In this document: positions 36,190-45,023 of the stretch, piece after piece
Layout of the letters: each line of letters opens with the position of its first letter
Position numbering within the stretch: the stretch's first letter is position 1
Assembly: GCA_000758905.1 (NCBI GenBank)
Contig: JRNA01000008.1
Span: 1 to 64,000, forward strand
From: Clostridiales bacterium S5-A14a
GTDB lineage: Bacteria; Bacillota; Clostridia; Peptostreptococcales; Anaerovoracaceae
Length of the DNA stretch: 64,000 nucleotides
Reading direction: 5' to 3'
Translations under genes and position numbers: made by a program
Notes under the pieces: generated by a model
What the model saw: only the letters and a program-made list of their open reading frames with translations
Database searches by the model: none
What the model was told of the DNA's origin: nothing

Positions 36190-36300
36190 TTATTTCTTTC
36201 TTTTAATAATCAATATAGCAAGCGCAGCGACTGCAACCACGCCCAAAATGACCAAAATTGTTATAGGCGAATTATCTCCAGTATTTACAATATTATCCAT
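36190..36300 (-). CDS. 36-residue microprotein consisting of a sortase-type sorting signal
   Basis: Read directly from the minus strand: MDNIVNTGDNSPITIL, a hydrophobic helix of about 19 residues, then IIKRKK and TAA. NTGD, helix and basic tail form exactly a cell-wall sorting signal, but with no passenger domain and no signal peptide. The ribosome site GGAGG lies eight bases before the ATG, as strong as any in the operon, and glmL starts 16 bp downstream, so it is probably translated. It could instead be a single-pass membrane microprotein. Function unknown. Confidence 0.65.
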   Translation of the reverse strand: MDNIVNTGDNSPITILVILGVVAVAALAILIIKRKK

Positions 36301-36383
36301 CCTCGATTCCTCCCATTTTTCTTAAAGAACATCTTTCAAAAAATCTCTATATCTACCTCTAATTGTATCATTTTAAATCCCCG

Positions 36384-36483
36384 ATTTAAAGCAAGTTTTG
36401 CTTAAATCTAGAATAACTTTTGTTCATTTATACACAAAACAGCCGCATTCGAAGCATCTCACTTCGTCAAACGACTGTTTTGT
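36384..36483 (-). promoter_or_regulatory. Hairpins between oraE and the microprotein gene
   Basis: Two inverted repeats lie in this 250-bp gap. AAAACAG/CTGTTTT with an inner CGAAG/CTTCG (about 36437-36483) sits 70 bp past the oraE stop and looks like a leaky terminator. ATTTAAGCAA/TTGCTTTAAAT (36384-36407) lies just upstream of a possible promoter (TTTAAA, 17 bp, TACAAT). The downstream glmL-orr part may therefore have separate expression. Confidence 0.5.
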
Positions 36484-36552
36484 TCTCACATGCTATGAGT
36501 TAGCATCTTTTTATTCTTTGAGGCATTCACAAAAATGCTCTATTTTAGAATC

Positions 36553-38811
36553 TTATGCCTGTTCTGCAGCTTCCTTCTCTCTCTGGATCTGCTCGAAAGT
36601 CTTCTCACCACGACGTCTTCTTCCCTCTTCAACAAGGAATGTTGCTACGTCGATACCATGAGAATCTCTTCCAAATCCTTGGTCGATACCGGTCTTAACT
36701 GCCTCTTCAGGAACAACCTGTGTTCCGCCTGCTGCGATCATAACCTTATCTCTGATACCTTTTTCTATTGCAAGTTCATTGATTCTCTTCATGTTCTTGT
36801 AGTGAACGTTATCGTGAGATATGATTGTTGATGCGAGTATTGCGTCAGCATCTAGCTCAACGGCTGCGTCAACAAGTTTTTCAACAGGAACTGAAGTTCC
36901 AAGATAGTGAACCTCAACGCCCCACTTCTCGATTCCACCGTGCTTGATATTGATGATTTCACGAAGACCTACTGAGTGCTCGTCTTCACCAACTGTTCCG
37001 CAAACAACTCTTACAGGATGTTCTTCAATTTCCTTGAACAATGTAGCATCGTCTAGTCTGAATGGTTCTGGAGGAATAACTAGAGTTGAAGGATCGATAT
37101 CAAATGGAACCTTACCCTTCATCTCAATTCTTGTACCCTCTGCATCCTGCATGATTTCCTTAGATGTTACCTCGCAGTGTTCAAGACCTAGCTTCTTACC
37201 AATCTCAAGTGCAACAGCTTCTGCCATTCTTCTTTCTGAAGGAACCATCATAGTGAGAAGGATAATTCCGTCTCCGCACCATTCAACCTCAGGAATAATA
37301 GCATTACCGTCATGATATTTAGCAACCTTTTCAAGTCTTGCGTTTACATTATCCTCGTCAAGCTCGTCGATGTAAACAATCTTGCTTCTATCTTCAAATG
37401 TACATCCACCAATGAGTGCTGAAGGATTTTCTGGATCTCCACCATACTGCTCAACATTATTGTAGCCATAGTGAGCTGTTACAGGAGCCATGTAATCCTC
37501 ATCTCTTTCAAAGATGAATCCATAACCGATACCGCCCTCAATCTTTCTTGCGATACCGTCGCCATTTCTAGCAGGATATTTTGCTGAGTCAACAAAGAAG
37601 CCCTCCTGTACTGCCTGGAAGTACCCACCGACCTCGATGATTTCTTCCATGAACAAAGTAGCTCTCTCCTTTAGGTCTCTAACTGTTTCAGGAAGTGGAC
37701 CGTCTTTCTTGAGTTCTACCATCTCCATCATGCCGTCCATTGCGATCAATGCCTGTTTTGCATTATCGCAGGCTTCTACATTGTAGATGTGCCAAGGAAC
37801 GTTTCTTCCTTCGTCCGGTGTGATTGTTGACTGAATGTCAGCTCTTGTAAGTTTTGAAATTACCATATTCATTACGTGAGTTACAGTAGCTTCTCTTACT
37901 GAAGAACAGATATATTTTGTGTTCTGCTGTGCTCTCATCTTATATCTGTCGCAGAAGTCTCTAAGTGCTACAGCATATGGAAGGTCATAGTACATACAAG
38001 GTGCAGGTGTTGCTGTTGGAGGTACTGTTGACAAGCTGATATTTTCAGGCTTGATACCAACCTTCTCTGAGAATAGAGAGTTGATAGCGTGCTGAACGAT
38101 TAGCTCAGGCATTACCTTCCATGCTTCTCTTGCAGTTGCGTTAGCATTGTGCGCACCATCTATCTGAAGGATTTCAGCCCATGCCATAACCTTCTTTGAT
38201 TCGCAAGCGTCAACAAAAGATCTTACGCAGTTGATGTCCCTGTAAAGAACGTTGTACTGAGGGTCCTGGTGAGCTCCGTTAATACCTTCTTCGGCAAACA
38301 TTACTGCTACGTCAGGTCCTGCCACACCAGAAACATAAGAGTGATAGTTGATTGGACGACCAACTTCATCTTCAATTAGATCAAGAGCCTTTCTCTGTGC
38401 TCTAACTTGCTTTCTTGTGATAGGCACACCACCGATACCCTGTGGAGTTCCTTCCATCAATCCGTCAATGTGAGACTGACCCATGTGTCTGATAACCATT
38501 ATATGGTCAGCACCATGCCATGCAGTCATTCTCATTCTTCTGATGTCATCCTCGAAACGACCTGATGCAATCTCTGTTGTAATAACAGGAAGCGGTTGTG
38601 GGTCGATGTTGTCAAAGAATTTTGCAGGTGGAAGACCTACATAGTTCTTCAAAGGTTTCGAAACATCTTTATAAGTAAATTCGTACATCTTGAGATTTGG
38701 AGCAGGTTCTCTCCAATGCCAGCCTCTTCTTCTCGGTTCATATTTGTCGAGGTCTTTGAGGATTTCTCTGACATTAATCTTCTCATTTCTCTTAAGAATC
38801 ATATCTGCCAT
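36553..38811 (-). CDS. oraE: D-ornithine 4,5-aminomutase, large subunit
   Basis: Rearranges D-ornithine to 2,4-diaminopentanoate using adenosylcobalamin and PLP. 752 residues: a TIM-barrel core, then a Rossmann-like cobalamin-binding domain with D610-E-H-S-V-G615, His612 being the expected cobalt ligand. Lys623, eleven residues on, matches the spacing of the PLP-linking lysine known for the Clostridium sticklandii enzyme. The C-terminus is charged. The ATG overlaps the oraS stop (TAATG). Full length and intact. Confidence 0.96.
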   Translation of the reverse strand: MADMILKRNEKINVREILKDLDKYEPRRRGWHWREPAPNLKMYEFTYKDVSKPLKNYVGLPPAKFFDNIDPQPLPVITTEIASGRFEDDIRRMRMTAWHGADHIMVIRHMGQSHIDGLMEGTPQGIGGVPITRKQVRAQRKALDLIEDEVGRPINYHSYVSGVAGPDVAVMFAEEGINGAHQDPQYNVLYRDINCVRSFVDACESKKVMAWAEILQIDGAHNANATAREAWKVMPELIVQHAINSLFSEKVGIKPENISLSTVPPTATPAPCMYYDLPYAVALRDFCDRYKMRAQQNTKYICSSVREATVTHVMNMVISKLTRADIQSTITPDEGRNVPWHIYNVEACDNAKQALIAMDGMMEMVELKKDGPLPETVRDLKERATLFMEEIIEVGGYFQAVQEGFFVDSAKYPARNGDGIARKIEGGIGYGFIFERDEDYMAPVTAHYGYNNVEQYGGDPENPSALIGGCTFEDRSKIVYIDELDEDNVNARLEKVAKYHDGNAIIPEVEWCGDGIILLTMMVPSERRMAEAVALEIGKKLGLEHCEVTSKEIMQDAEGTRIEMKGKVPFDIDPSTLVIPPEPFRLDDATLFKEIEEHPVRVVCGTVGEDEHSVGLREIINIKHGGIEKWGVEVHYLGTSVPVEKLVDAAVELDADAILASTIISHDNVHYKNMKRINELAIEKGIRDKVMIAAGGTQVVPEEAVKTGIDQGFGRDSHGIDVATFLVEEGRRRRGEKTFEQIQREKEAAEQA

Positions 38812-39176
38812 TACTTCTTACCTCCTTTGAAAGCTGCTGCAACGGTATCCCATCCCTTACCTTCAGCAAGCATAGTTCCTGCTTCTGGAATTGAAATACC
38901 TAGTTCTTTTGAAAGTTTGTAAACGCAGTGTCCAGCACCTTTTCCCATTAGTCCTTGGTCCATGCATCCTTCTACTATCTTCTGAGTTTCAAGGGAAGAA
39001 ATTCCCATTCTCAAAAGAACAGCTCTTTCAACGGATGGTGTAGTATTCTTTCTACCCATCTCAAGTAGAGGATCTACAACCTGAGCTGTAAGCTCCCAAA
39101 AGCGATCATAGAGCTCTTGGTCGGTTAGATTGGCGATATGCTTACGCCTTTCTTGAAAATCGTCTTCTCTTTTCAT
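38811..39176 (-). CDS. oraS: D-ornithine 4,5-aminomutase, small subunit
   Basis: 121 residues, the usual size for OraS (MKREDDFQERRKHIANLTDQ at the start; GHCVYKLSKELGI near the end). It forms a heterodimer with OraE. AAGGAGAG precedes the ATG. One-base overlap with oraE ensures coupled synthesis. Confidence 0.95.
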   Translation of the reverse strand: MKREDDFQERRKHIANLTDQELYDRFWELTAQVVDPLLEMGRKNTTPSVERAVLLRMGISSLETQKIVEGCMDQGLMGKGAGHCVYKLSKELGISIPEAGTMLAEGKGWDTVAAAFKGGKK

Positions 39177-39214
39177 TCTTTACTCTCCTTATAATTAATT
39201 TTATCAATGCCTTA

Positions 39215-40627
39215 TTACAAACCTAATGCCTTCTTTACGAATGCTTCGTCTGTCTTAGTTTCAACTGCCAGGAACTCAATGTCATCTGCCTTAAGATCCT
39301 TAGGGTCTACACCAGCCTTTTTAACAGCCTTGTTTATAAGTCTGTTTCTGAAATGGTTAACGTCAGCTACTTTGTGCTGTACAAAACTTGGGTCCTTAGG
39401 TAAAACAATGTTTATACCTGGTTTATCTTCTTCTTGTGGGTTTCCGAATTTAATTTCAATGCCATTTTCACGAGCAAATGAAAGCTGTGGCTGAATATGC
39501 TTACCAGCACCTGTGTACTCAGTTTCACTGATTACGATTACAGCGTCCTCAGGCAATTCTCTAGCTAGAGAAAATGCAGCTGCAAGTGCAGTGTTTCCAG
39601 CAGGTCCTCTCTCAATACCTTCAAGGTTTGCAAGAGCTTCTGTCATATACATAACTTCACCCTGTGTAACTGTTACATATTCATCAATGTATCTTAGTGG
39701 TCTTGCAGCACTTCTTGGAACGTCTGAGTGGTCAGGGTCTGTTGCGTAAGGCACGCCAAATCCTGTATGACCTGTTGTGCATGATTTCTTGTTAAATTGT
39801 TCATCTGAAGCCATGTGAAGTCCAGTCAAGTCAATAGAAGCTGCAACAAGCTTAGTATCAACAGCGCCTGCTTTAATTAATCCTCTTGCAGTTCCAGTCA
39901 TCATTCCTCCACCTGCATTAGTACAAATTACCATGTCAGGATCTTTGCCAAGAAGTTCACGGCACTGAGTTGCAATCTCATAACCTAGTGTTTCAACGCC
40001 TGCAATTCCAAATGGAGAATAAAGCGATGCGTTAAAGAATTTTGTATCTTCTAGAACAGATAGGAATGTGTAGAAAAGTTCAGGTCCAACTGTAAGCTGG
40101 ATAACTTCTGCTCCATATGCCTCGCATTTTCTTGCTTTCTCTACAATTTCAGGTTGTCCTATTCCTCTTGAATCATAGCATTCCTGTACGATTATGCACT
40201 CAAGGCCCTGCATAGCAGCCTGGGAAGCAACAGCAGCACCGTAGTTTCCAGATGTTGCAGCGATTACGCCTTTGTAGCCCAATTTCTTTGCATGTGCAAC
40301 AGCGCAAGCAGCTCTTCTTGCCTTAAAGCTTCCTGAAGCATTTGCAGCCTCATCTTTTGCGAAAATCCTTGCACCATAGCCTGGTTTAGCATACTTTCTT
40401 GTAAGTTTCGAAAGGTTCCTAAGTTCAATCAGAGGAGTGTTACCAACTGCTGTCTTAGCCTGAATCTTTGCAACCTCATCAAGAGTATAACCTGTAGACT
40501 TCATCAAAGCTTCGTAGTCAAACTTAACGCCACCTTTTTCAAAGTCATTATAGTCAAGACCGAGAGCTTCCTTCATTATTTCATTAGATCTTCCCATTAC
40601 GGAATCATAGTCTTTAGCTAATGTCAT
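39215..40627 (-). CDS. ortB: 2-amino-4-oxopentanoate thiolase, beta subunit
   Basis: PLP-dependent subunit that, with OrtA, cleaves 2-amino-4-oxopentanoate with CoA to alanine and acetyl-CoA. 470 residues of the fold-type II (tryptophan synthase-beta-like) family. The PLP lysine is in NASGSFKARRA, followed by ATSGNYGAAVAS and TNAGGGMMTG. The ATG overlaps the ortA stop (TAATG), with GGAGGTGAC as ribosome site inside ortA. Confidence 0.94.
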   Translation of the reverse strand: MTLAKDYDSVMGRSNEIMKEALGLDYNDFEKGGVKFDYEALMKSTGYTLDEVAKIQAKTAVGNTPLIELRNLSKLTRKYAKPGYGARIFAKDEAANASGSFKARRAACAVAHAKKLGYKGVIAATSGNYGAAVASQAAMQGLECIIVQECYDSRGIGQPEIVEKARKCEAYGAEVIQLTVGPELFYTFLSVLEDTKFFNASLYSPFGIAGVETLGYEIATQCRELLGKDPDMVICTNAGGGMMTGTARGLIKAGAVDTKLVAASIDLTGLHMASDEQFNKKSCTTGHTGFGVPYATDPDHSDVPRSAARPLRYIDEYVTVTQGEVMYMTEALANLEGIERGPAGNTALAAAFSLARELPEDAVIVISETEYTGAGKHIQPQLSFARENGIEIKFGNPQEEDKPGINIVLPKDPSFVQHKVADVNHFRNRLINKAVKKAGVDPKDLKADDIEFLAVETKTDEAFVKKALGL

Positions 40628-40929
40628 TATTTGTCACCTCCAAAATCCATGATCTCACGTAGTTGTTTGTCTATCTGAACAATTTCAGGAACAAATTTTC
40701 CATAACTATGTGTATAATATGGGTCAACTTCAATTAGTTTTCCATGTTCTTCTCTATTTGATGCAGTAATTACTGTTACCTCGTCGCCAATCTCAGCATC
40801 AGCCTGCAAAAATCCCTTTGTCCACATCTCAAGATCACATTTCTGCGTATCATCAGGAATCTTGGCAGTTCTCTGATCAGCCTTTAGGACAACTCGGTGA
40901 ATTCTCACCCAATCACCTTTTTTTGCCAT
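40627..40929 (-). CDS. ortA: 2-amino-4-oxopentanoate thiolase, alpha subunit
   Basis: 100 residues, the normal OrtA length: MAKKGDWVRIHRVVLKADQR at the start and VDPYYTHSYGKFVPEI near the end. Obligate partner of OrtB. It lies 157 bp downstream of ord, in a gap where I see no gene or clear terminator. Confidence 0.94.
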   Translation of the reverse strand: MAKKGDWVRIHRVVLKADQRTAKIPDDTQKCDLEMWTKGFLQADAEIGDEVTVITASNREEHGKLIEVDPYYTHSYGKFVPEIVQIDKQLREIMDFGGDK

Positions 40930-41086
40930 TTCATTCTCCTTATCTATTTTTCTTATTAGCTATAAACTTCTTTATATATTTCATATGTTTCAACAAAATA
41001 TTTTTGCACTGTCAATACGATTTTGGATAGCATAGATTGAAATCTTTGCCTGGCCAAAAACGTATCGACAATGCTTAATCACGAAA

Positions 41087-42148
41087 CTATTTTACAAGCT
41101 TGCAGTCCTCTTCGATCATATTTCTCATGTCGCCCATAATTGCTCTAGGTACAGGAATGTCAAGCATAGTTCTTAGACCTGGTCTAGCGTTGATTACGTG
41201 TGGTATGCAGTTCATAATCATAGCCATTGTGCCGATTCCGCCTTCAATTTCAGGAGTGTTAGCCATGTTTACAGGAGGATTACCCTTGATTTCTACATAG
41301 TCACCTGTGTGAATTCCAACCTGTTCAGGTTCGATCTGCTGTGGGTGATCCATTTCAATCTTCATTTCTCCGTCAACATATCCCCAGCCTTTCATTGCAA
41401 CGCCGGCAACCTGCCCCTTAGCTGCGAATCCATAAGGAGATTTTCTGTCAACATCTGTAACGATTGGTTCCATGTCCTGTTTGAAATCTGTTAAGTTCCA
41501 TCCAAGAGCTTCAGCAATCATGCCTACAGACTCAGCAAAACCAACGTGTCCTGCCATTGTTCCTTCAGCTTTTCTTCTCTCAAACTCAGCAACTTCCATT
41601 CCGATTCCCTGTTCTTCCATTACAGCAGGTCCGAATGGAGACAAGCTATTAACCCTTCTTGATACGATGTGGTCAACTGATTCGCAAGCACCAGTCCAAA
41701 GAACAACTAGAAGGTCCATGATTAGACCTGGGTTAATTCCTGTTCCTAGAACAGAAACGCCATTCTTCTTAGCACACTCATCAAGCTTCTTAGCAAGTTC
41801 AGGCTCCTGAGCCTGAGGATAAGCCATCTCCTCAGCAGATGTAATAACGTTGATTCCTCTTTCCATTACGAAAACCAGTTTATCAAATACGTCCTTAGTG
41901 AAAGAGTTAGTGCAAACTACAACAATATCAGCTGCGCCCTTCTTGATAACATCTTCAGGAGTTCCAACGATAACGTCCTCTCTATCGCCTCTTTCGATAC
42001 CAGGAACTACGTCATAAAGGCTCTTACCAATCTTGTCGCCTATATCAATAGCACCAACAATATCTACACCTTTCTTCTTAGTGAGCATCTTACCGATTCC
42101 ACCGCCCATTGCACCGAGTCCCCAAAGAATTACTTTTACATTCTTCAT
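41087..42148 (-). CDS. ord: 2,4-diaminopentanoate dehydrogenase
   Basis: NAD(P)-dependent oxidative deamination of 2,4-diaminopentanoate to 2-amino-4-oxopentanoate. 353 residues. An N-terminal Rossmann fold starts VILWGLGAMGGGIGKML, a dihydrodipicolinate reductase-like arrangement, and GTGINPGLIMDLL follows the catalytic region. First gene of the ornithine operon, with AAAGGAG before the ATG and a leader of about 118 bp from the sigma-54 promoter. Confidence 0.95.
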   Translation of the reverse strand: MKNVKVILWGLGAMGGGIGKMLTKKKGVDIVGAIDIGDKIGKSLYDVVPGIERGDREDVIVGTPEDVIKKGAADIVVVCTNSFTKDVFDKLVFVMERGINVITSAEEMAYPQAQEPELAKKLDECAKKNGVSVLGTGINPGLIMDLLVVLWTGACESVDHIVSRRVNSLSPFGPAVMEEQGIGMEVAEFERRKAEGTMAGHVGFAESVGMIAEALGWNLTDFKQDMEPIVTDVDRKSPYGFAAKGQVAGVAMKGWGYVDGEMKIEMDHPQQIEPEQVGIHTGDYVEIKGNPPVNMANTPEIEGGIGTMAMIMNCIPHVINARPGLRTMLDIPVPRAIMGDMRNMIEEDCKLVK

Positions 42149-42277
42149 CTTTAAATCTCCTTTTCATTTATAGAAATAATTTTAGCAGATTGAAACGTGT
42201 CCTCAAATAACGAAGCCATTGTCATTCCGCATATTAACAGCTTGTCCTTGTCAAAAGACATACTGCATTATATTTAT

Positions 42278-42293
42278 AGCAATTATCGTGCCA
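42278..42293 (-). promoter_or_regulatory. Sigma-54 promoter of the ornithine operon
   Basis: Minus strand TGGCAC-GATAA-TTGCT: the -24 GG and -12 GC elements with exact spacing. It lies 130 bp upstream of ord and 190 bp from paired dyads near the enhancer-binding protein gene. Within 42149-42530 no gene is present. Confidence 0.9.
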
Positions 42294-42482
42294 TAAAAGT
42301 CAAAATATTATATTTATACAAAGCATTAGTTCGAAAAATTTATTTTTCCCTTCTTTTGTTTTTTATAACAATATTATTCGCGATTATTATTTGCTGCCAC
42401 AAGTTTGATGGTGATTTTATCAGAATGAAGTTATTTAAATGCGTTAAATTTTATTTTTTTAAACAAAATTTGCTACATCGCC

Positions 42483-42518
42483 GCAAATACTTTTGCTGTT
42501 TACCGCAAAAGTATTTGC
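42483..42518. promoter_or_regulatory. Paired upstream activator dyads
   Basis: GCAAA-TACT-TTTGC (42483-42496) and GCAAA-AGTA-TTTGC (42505-42518), centres 22 bp apart (two helical turns), together also one large palindrome. They lie about 200 bp upstream of the sigma-54 promoter, the usual place for enhancer-binding protein sites. No T run follows, which argues against a terminator for the adjacent regulator gene. Confidence 0.78.
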
Positions 42519-42530
42519 ACTCTCAATTTT

Positions 42531-43994
42531 TTATCTTTGATTCATTCTATACTTCTTGAGTTTATGTTGAAGAGTCTGTCTTTTAATATGAAGCTTATCT
42601 GCAGCCCTTGAAATTACACCGCCCTCTTCTATCATAGTTCTCCGAATCACCTCTTTTTCTATGTTATCAAGATAGATATCAAGTGGCTCGCTGCCATCCC
42701 ACTGTCCCGCAACATCGCCAATTTGGCGTATGCTTGCGGGCATATGAAGAAGCTTTCTTGTAAGCACATGTTCGTTGCCAGCAAGCGCGACAGACTGCAT
42801 TATGATGTTCTCAAGTTCCCTGATGTTGCCGGGGTAGTTGTATGATTTGAGTGTCTTGATGACATCGTCCGATACCATCCACAGCTCCTTCCCGAAGCGC
42901 TTGCAGTGCTTATCAAGAAAGCTTTCTACTAGGAGCGGAATATCATCTTTCCGCTCCCTCAGCGGCGGCAAATTTATGTTCACAACATTCAATCTGTAAT
43001 ACAAATCCTTCCTCAATTTGCCCGCCGCTATCAGCTCCTCCGGAGGCTCATTAACAGTTGCAATAATATGCACATCTATTGGAATCTCTTCGGTTCCACC
43101 AACACGTCTTATGTATTCCTCCTGCAAAACTCTTAAAAGTTTGCTCTGCAGCTCATATGGCATTGCACTGATTTCATCAAGCAGAAGCGTGCCGCCATTG
43201 GCCTGTTCAAAGAGGCCGGCCCTGTCAACTGCTCCTGTAAAACCGCCCTTTGCAGTACCGAACAAAATTCCTTCTAGCAATGTCTCAGGCATTGCGGCAC
43301 AGTTTTGTGCTAAAAACGGTGAATCTCGCCTTGCACCGTCATAATGTATGCTCTGCGCAAGAAGCTCTTTACCCGTTCCCGTTTCGCCATAAATAAAGAC
43401 CGTTGCACTATTCTCAGCCGCCCTCTTTGCAAGGCTAATTGTCTGAAGGAACTTCGCATTCTGCCCGATGATATCACTAAAATGATAGTGCTTCATTTTC
43501 GGCTTCACTTCTCGACTTTTTCCTGTCCGCCGCTCACTGCGCTCCTTTTGTCTTAGATCCTGAATCGTATTGCTAAGTTCTTCAATCCTCGATATATCCT
43601 TAGCGATTTCAAGGGCCGCAACAGTTTTACCCTTGCTAAAAACCGGCATAGTCATGTTATTCGTAGTCACCTTCTTGCCCCTTAAATTAACATAGCTCTG
43701 CTGATTTTTCTTACTAGATTCCTTCTTTTTTAAAGCCCTAAAAAGGGTGCTATCCTTAAGTTCCACACCTGGAAAGGCATCCTGAAATTCCTTGCCCAAA
43801 ACGTCATTGATGTTTACATCTTCAATCTTGGCCATTGCCTCATTATAAAAAAGGCCCTTCCCATCGCTATCCACAATATAAACGCCTTCATCTATCATTT
43901 TCACCAGCGTGTCTATAATGCTAATATAGTCATCTTTTCCAAGTTTATCTCTTATTAGTGCAAGATTTTTTGCACCATCTTTTGTTTTACTCAT
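42531..43994 (-). CDS. Sigma-54-dependent enhancer-binding regulator with PAS domain
   Basis: 487 residues. N-terminal PAS sensor (about 25-130), AAA+ sigma-54 interaction domain (about 170-400) with Walker A GETGTGKE, a sigma-54 contact loop GGFTGA (GAFTGA variant), GGTLLLDEIS and DLYYRLNVV. A C-terminal Fis-type helix-turn-helix ends SRAADKLHIKRQTLQHKLKKY. It lies just upstream of ord on the same strand and presumably activates it when ornithine or a related signal is sensed. Effector unknown. Confidence 0.93.
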   Translation of the reverse strand: MSKTKDGAKNLALIRDKLGKDDYISIIDTLVKMIDEGVYIVDSDGKGLFYNEAMAKIEDVNINDVLGKEFQDAFPGVELKDSTLFRALKKKESSKKNQQSYVNLRGKKVTTNNMTMPVFSKGKTVAALEIAKDISRIEELSNTIQDLRQKERSERRTGKSREVKPKMKHYHFSDIIGQNAKFLQTISLAKRAAENSATVFIYGETGTGKELLAQSIHYDGARRDSPFLAQNCAAMPETLLEGILFGTAKGGFTGAVDRAGLFEQANGGTLLLDEISAMPYELQSKLLRVLQEEYIRRVGGTEEIPIDVHIIATVNEPPEELIAAGKLRKDLYYRLNVVNINLPPLRERKDDIPLLVESFLDKHCKRFGKELWMVSDDVIKTLKSYNYPGNIRELENIIMQSVALAGNEHVLTRKLLHMPASIRQIGDVAGQWDGSEPLDIYLDNIEKEVIRRTMIEEGGVISRAADKLHIKRQTLQHKLKKYRMNQR

Positions 43995-44088
43995 GTCCTC
44001 TAACCCACTCTACGACAGTTCATCCGTTGAAATTATAATATTCTAACAAAACACTTATTGTTTTCACCTAATATGATCGGTTATCCGT

Positions 44089-44127
44089 ATTATATCAAAT
44101 ATTCTTAGGGAGTGCAAATTTTTTTGC
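44089..44127 (-). promoter_or_regulatory. Sigma-70 promoter of the regulator gene overlapped by a GCAAA-N4-TTTGC dyad
   Basis: Minus strand TTGCAC (44112-44117), 17-bp spacer, TATAAT (44089-44094). GCAAA-TTTT-TTTGC (44114-44127) covers the -35 box and matches the two dyads upstream of ord, which suggests autorepression by the enhancer-binding protein. Confidence 0.72.
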
Positions 44128-44204
44128 AGGTGTTCCATGCAAAGCCATATCGTAATTTCAGCATTCTCATCCATTTTTTCACGCCATTCATTTCAACAAA
44201 ACAT

Positions 44205-44233
44205 TTGCAATTTCGACTGTTTTGTGCTAAAAT
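44205..44233 (+). promoter_or_regulatory. Promoter of ssrA
   Basis: TTGCAA (44205-44210), 17-bp spacer, TAAAAT (44228-44233), 14 bp before the tmRNA 5' end. Confidence 0.75.
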
Positions 44234-44247
44234 AAATACATAAACAT

Positions 44248-44604
44248 GGGGGTGAAATGGTTTCGACGGGGAGGTTGAAGCCGGGTAAGCGAGCCGTAGT
44301 CGCCAAGTCTACGTTAAAAGTGGCCGTTTTAAATATAAACGCTAAAAATAATAATAATTTCGCAATGGCTGCATAGTTCAGCCCGCGTGCCTCGAGAGAT
44401 TTTCCTGTAGGTCTCTTGCAGGTATCAAAATATGCAGGAAACTTTCCGGTGATTGCTAGGTAGCCATGGATCGTATTACTAGCTAGTCTGTTCTTATCTT
44501 TGATCTTCAGGAGTGGGCAGATGAAGTTTATTGAAGATCTTCGCTCGGAGAAAGCCTCGTGAATATCTTTTCGGACGCGAGTTCAACTCTCGCCACTTCC
44601 ACCA
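44248..44604 (+). ncRNA. ssrA: tmRNA
   Basis: Rescues stalled ribosomes. The 5' end GGGGGTGAAATGGTTTCGAC pairs with the 3' CACTTCC before ACCA, forming the tRNA-like acceptor, and GAGTTCAACTCTCGCC is the T arm. The tag frame starts at the GCT resume codon and reads AKNNNNFAMAA, then TAG. The C-terminal MAA instead of LAA is slightly unusual. CCA is encoded. A strong terminator follows directly. Confidence 0.97.
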
Positions 44605-44607
44605 AAT

Positions 44608-44647
44608 AAGGAAGCATATTTTGATGGAAAAATGTGCTTCCTTTTTT
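44608..44647 (+). terminator. Terminator of ssrA
   Basis: AAGGAAGCA / TGCTTCCTT stem followed by TTTT, four bases past the encoded CCA. Confidence 0.92.
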
Positions 44648-44770
44648 ATTGCCGAAAAGCCTTGCTTTCAAGGGATTTAATCGTTTTAAGGCATAAAGCA
44701 GTCCGCCCTGAGGTTGATTTCGGGACGGGTTTTTCTTGTTTTCGGCGGTCTGCGAGGTTAGGCTTAAAAG

Positions 44771-44830
44771 CAAAAGTTTGCTTTGTGGGTAAAGGTTTGC
44801 ATCGTGGGTATATAGTTTGCTTCGTGGGTA
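44771..44830 (+). repeat. Three 20-bp iterons, left copy
   Basis: Tandem imperfect units sharing GTTTGC followed by CGTGGGTA: GTGGG starts at 44785, 44804 and 44824. The remainder of 44648-45023 has no credible gene. A similar set in inverted orientation lies at 46480-46524. Confidence 0.6.
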
Positions 44831-45023
44831 TATCCTTTGACTTGCTTTATGGAGGAATCAAATGGTATCCTTTATACATGCGGCACAGGCTGTGAATTTG
44901 CAGAACGGCAAGGTAAAACTCGTCTGCCAGTTCAAAATTTTGTTCAACATGTAGACTGTAAAGTGTGTTATAATACAATACTACATGTTAGAAATGACTA
45001 ACTAAAATTTGAGGTGATTGAAT

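Noticed and set aside
42483-42518. Large palindrome as terminator of the regulator gene
   Set aside because: No T run on either strand, and it splits into two 14-bp dyads matching one at the regulator promoter.
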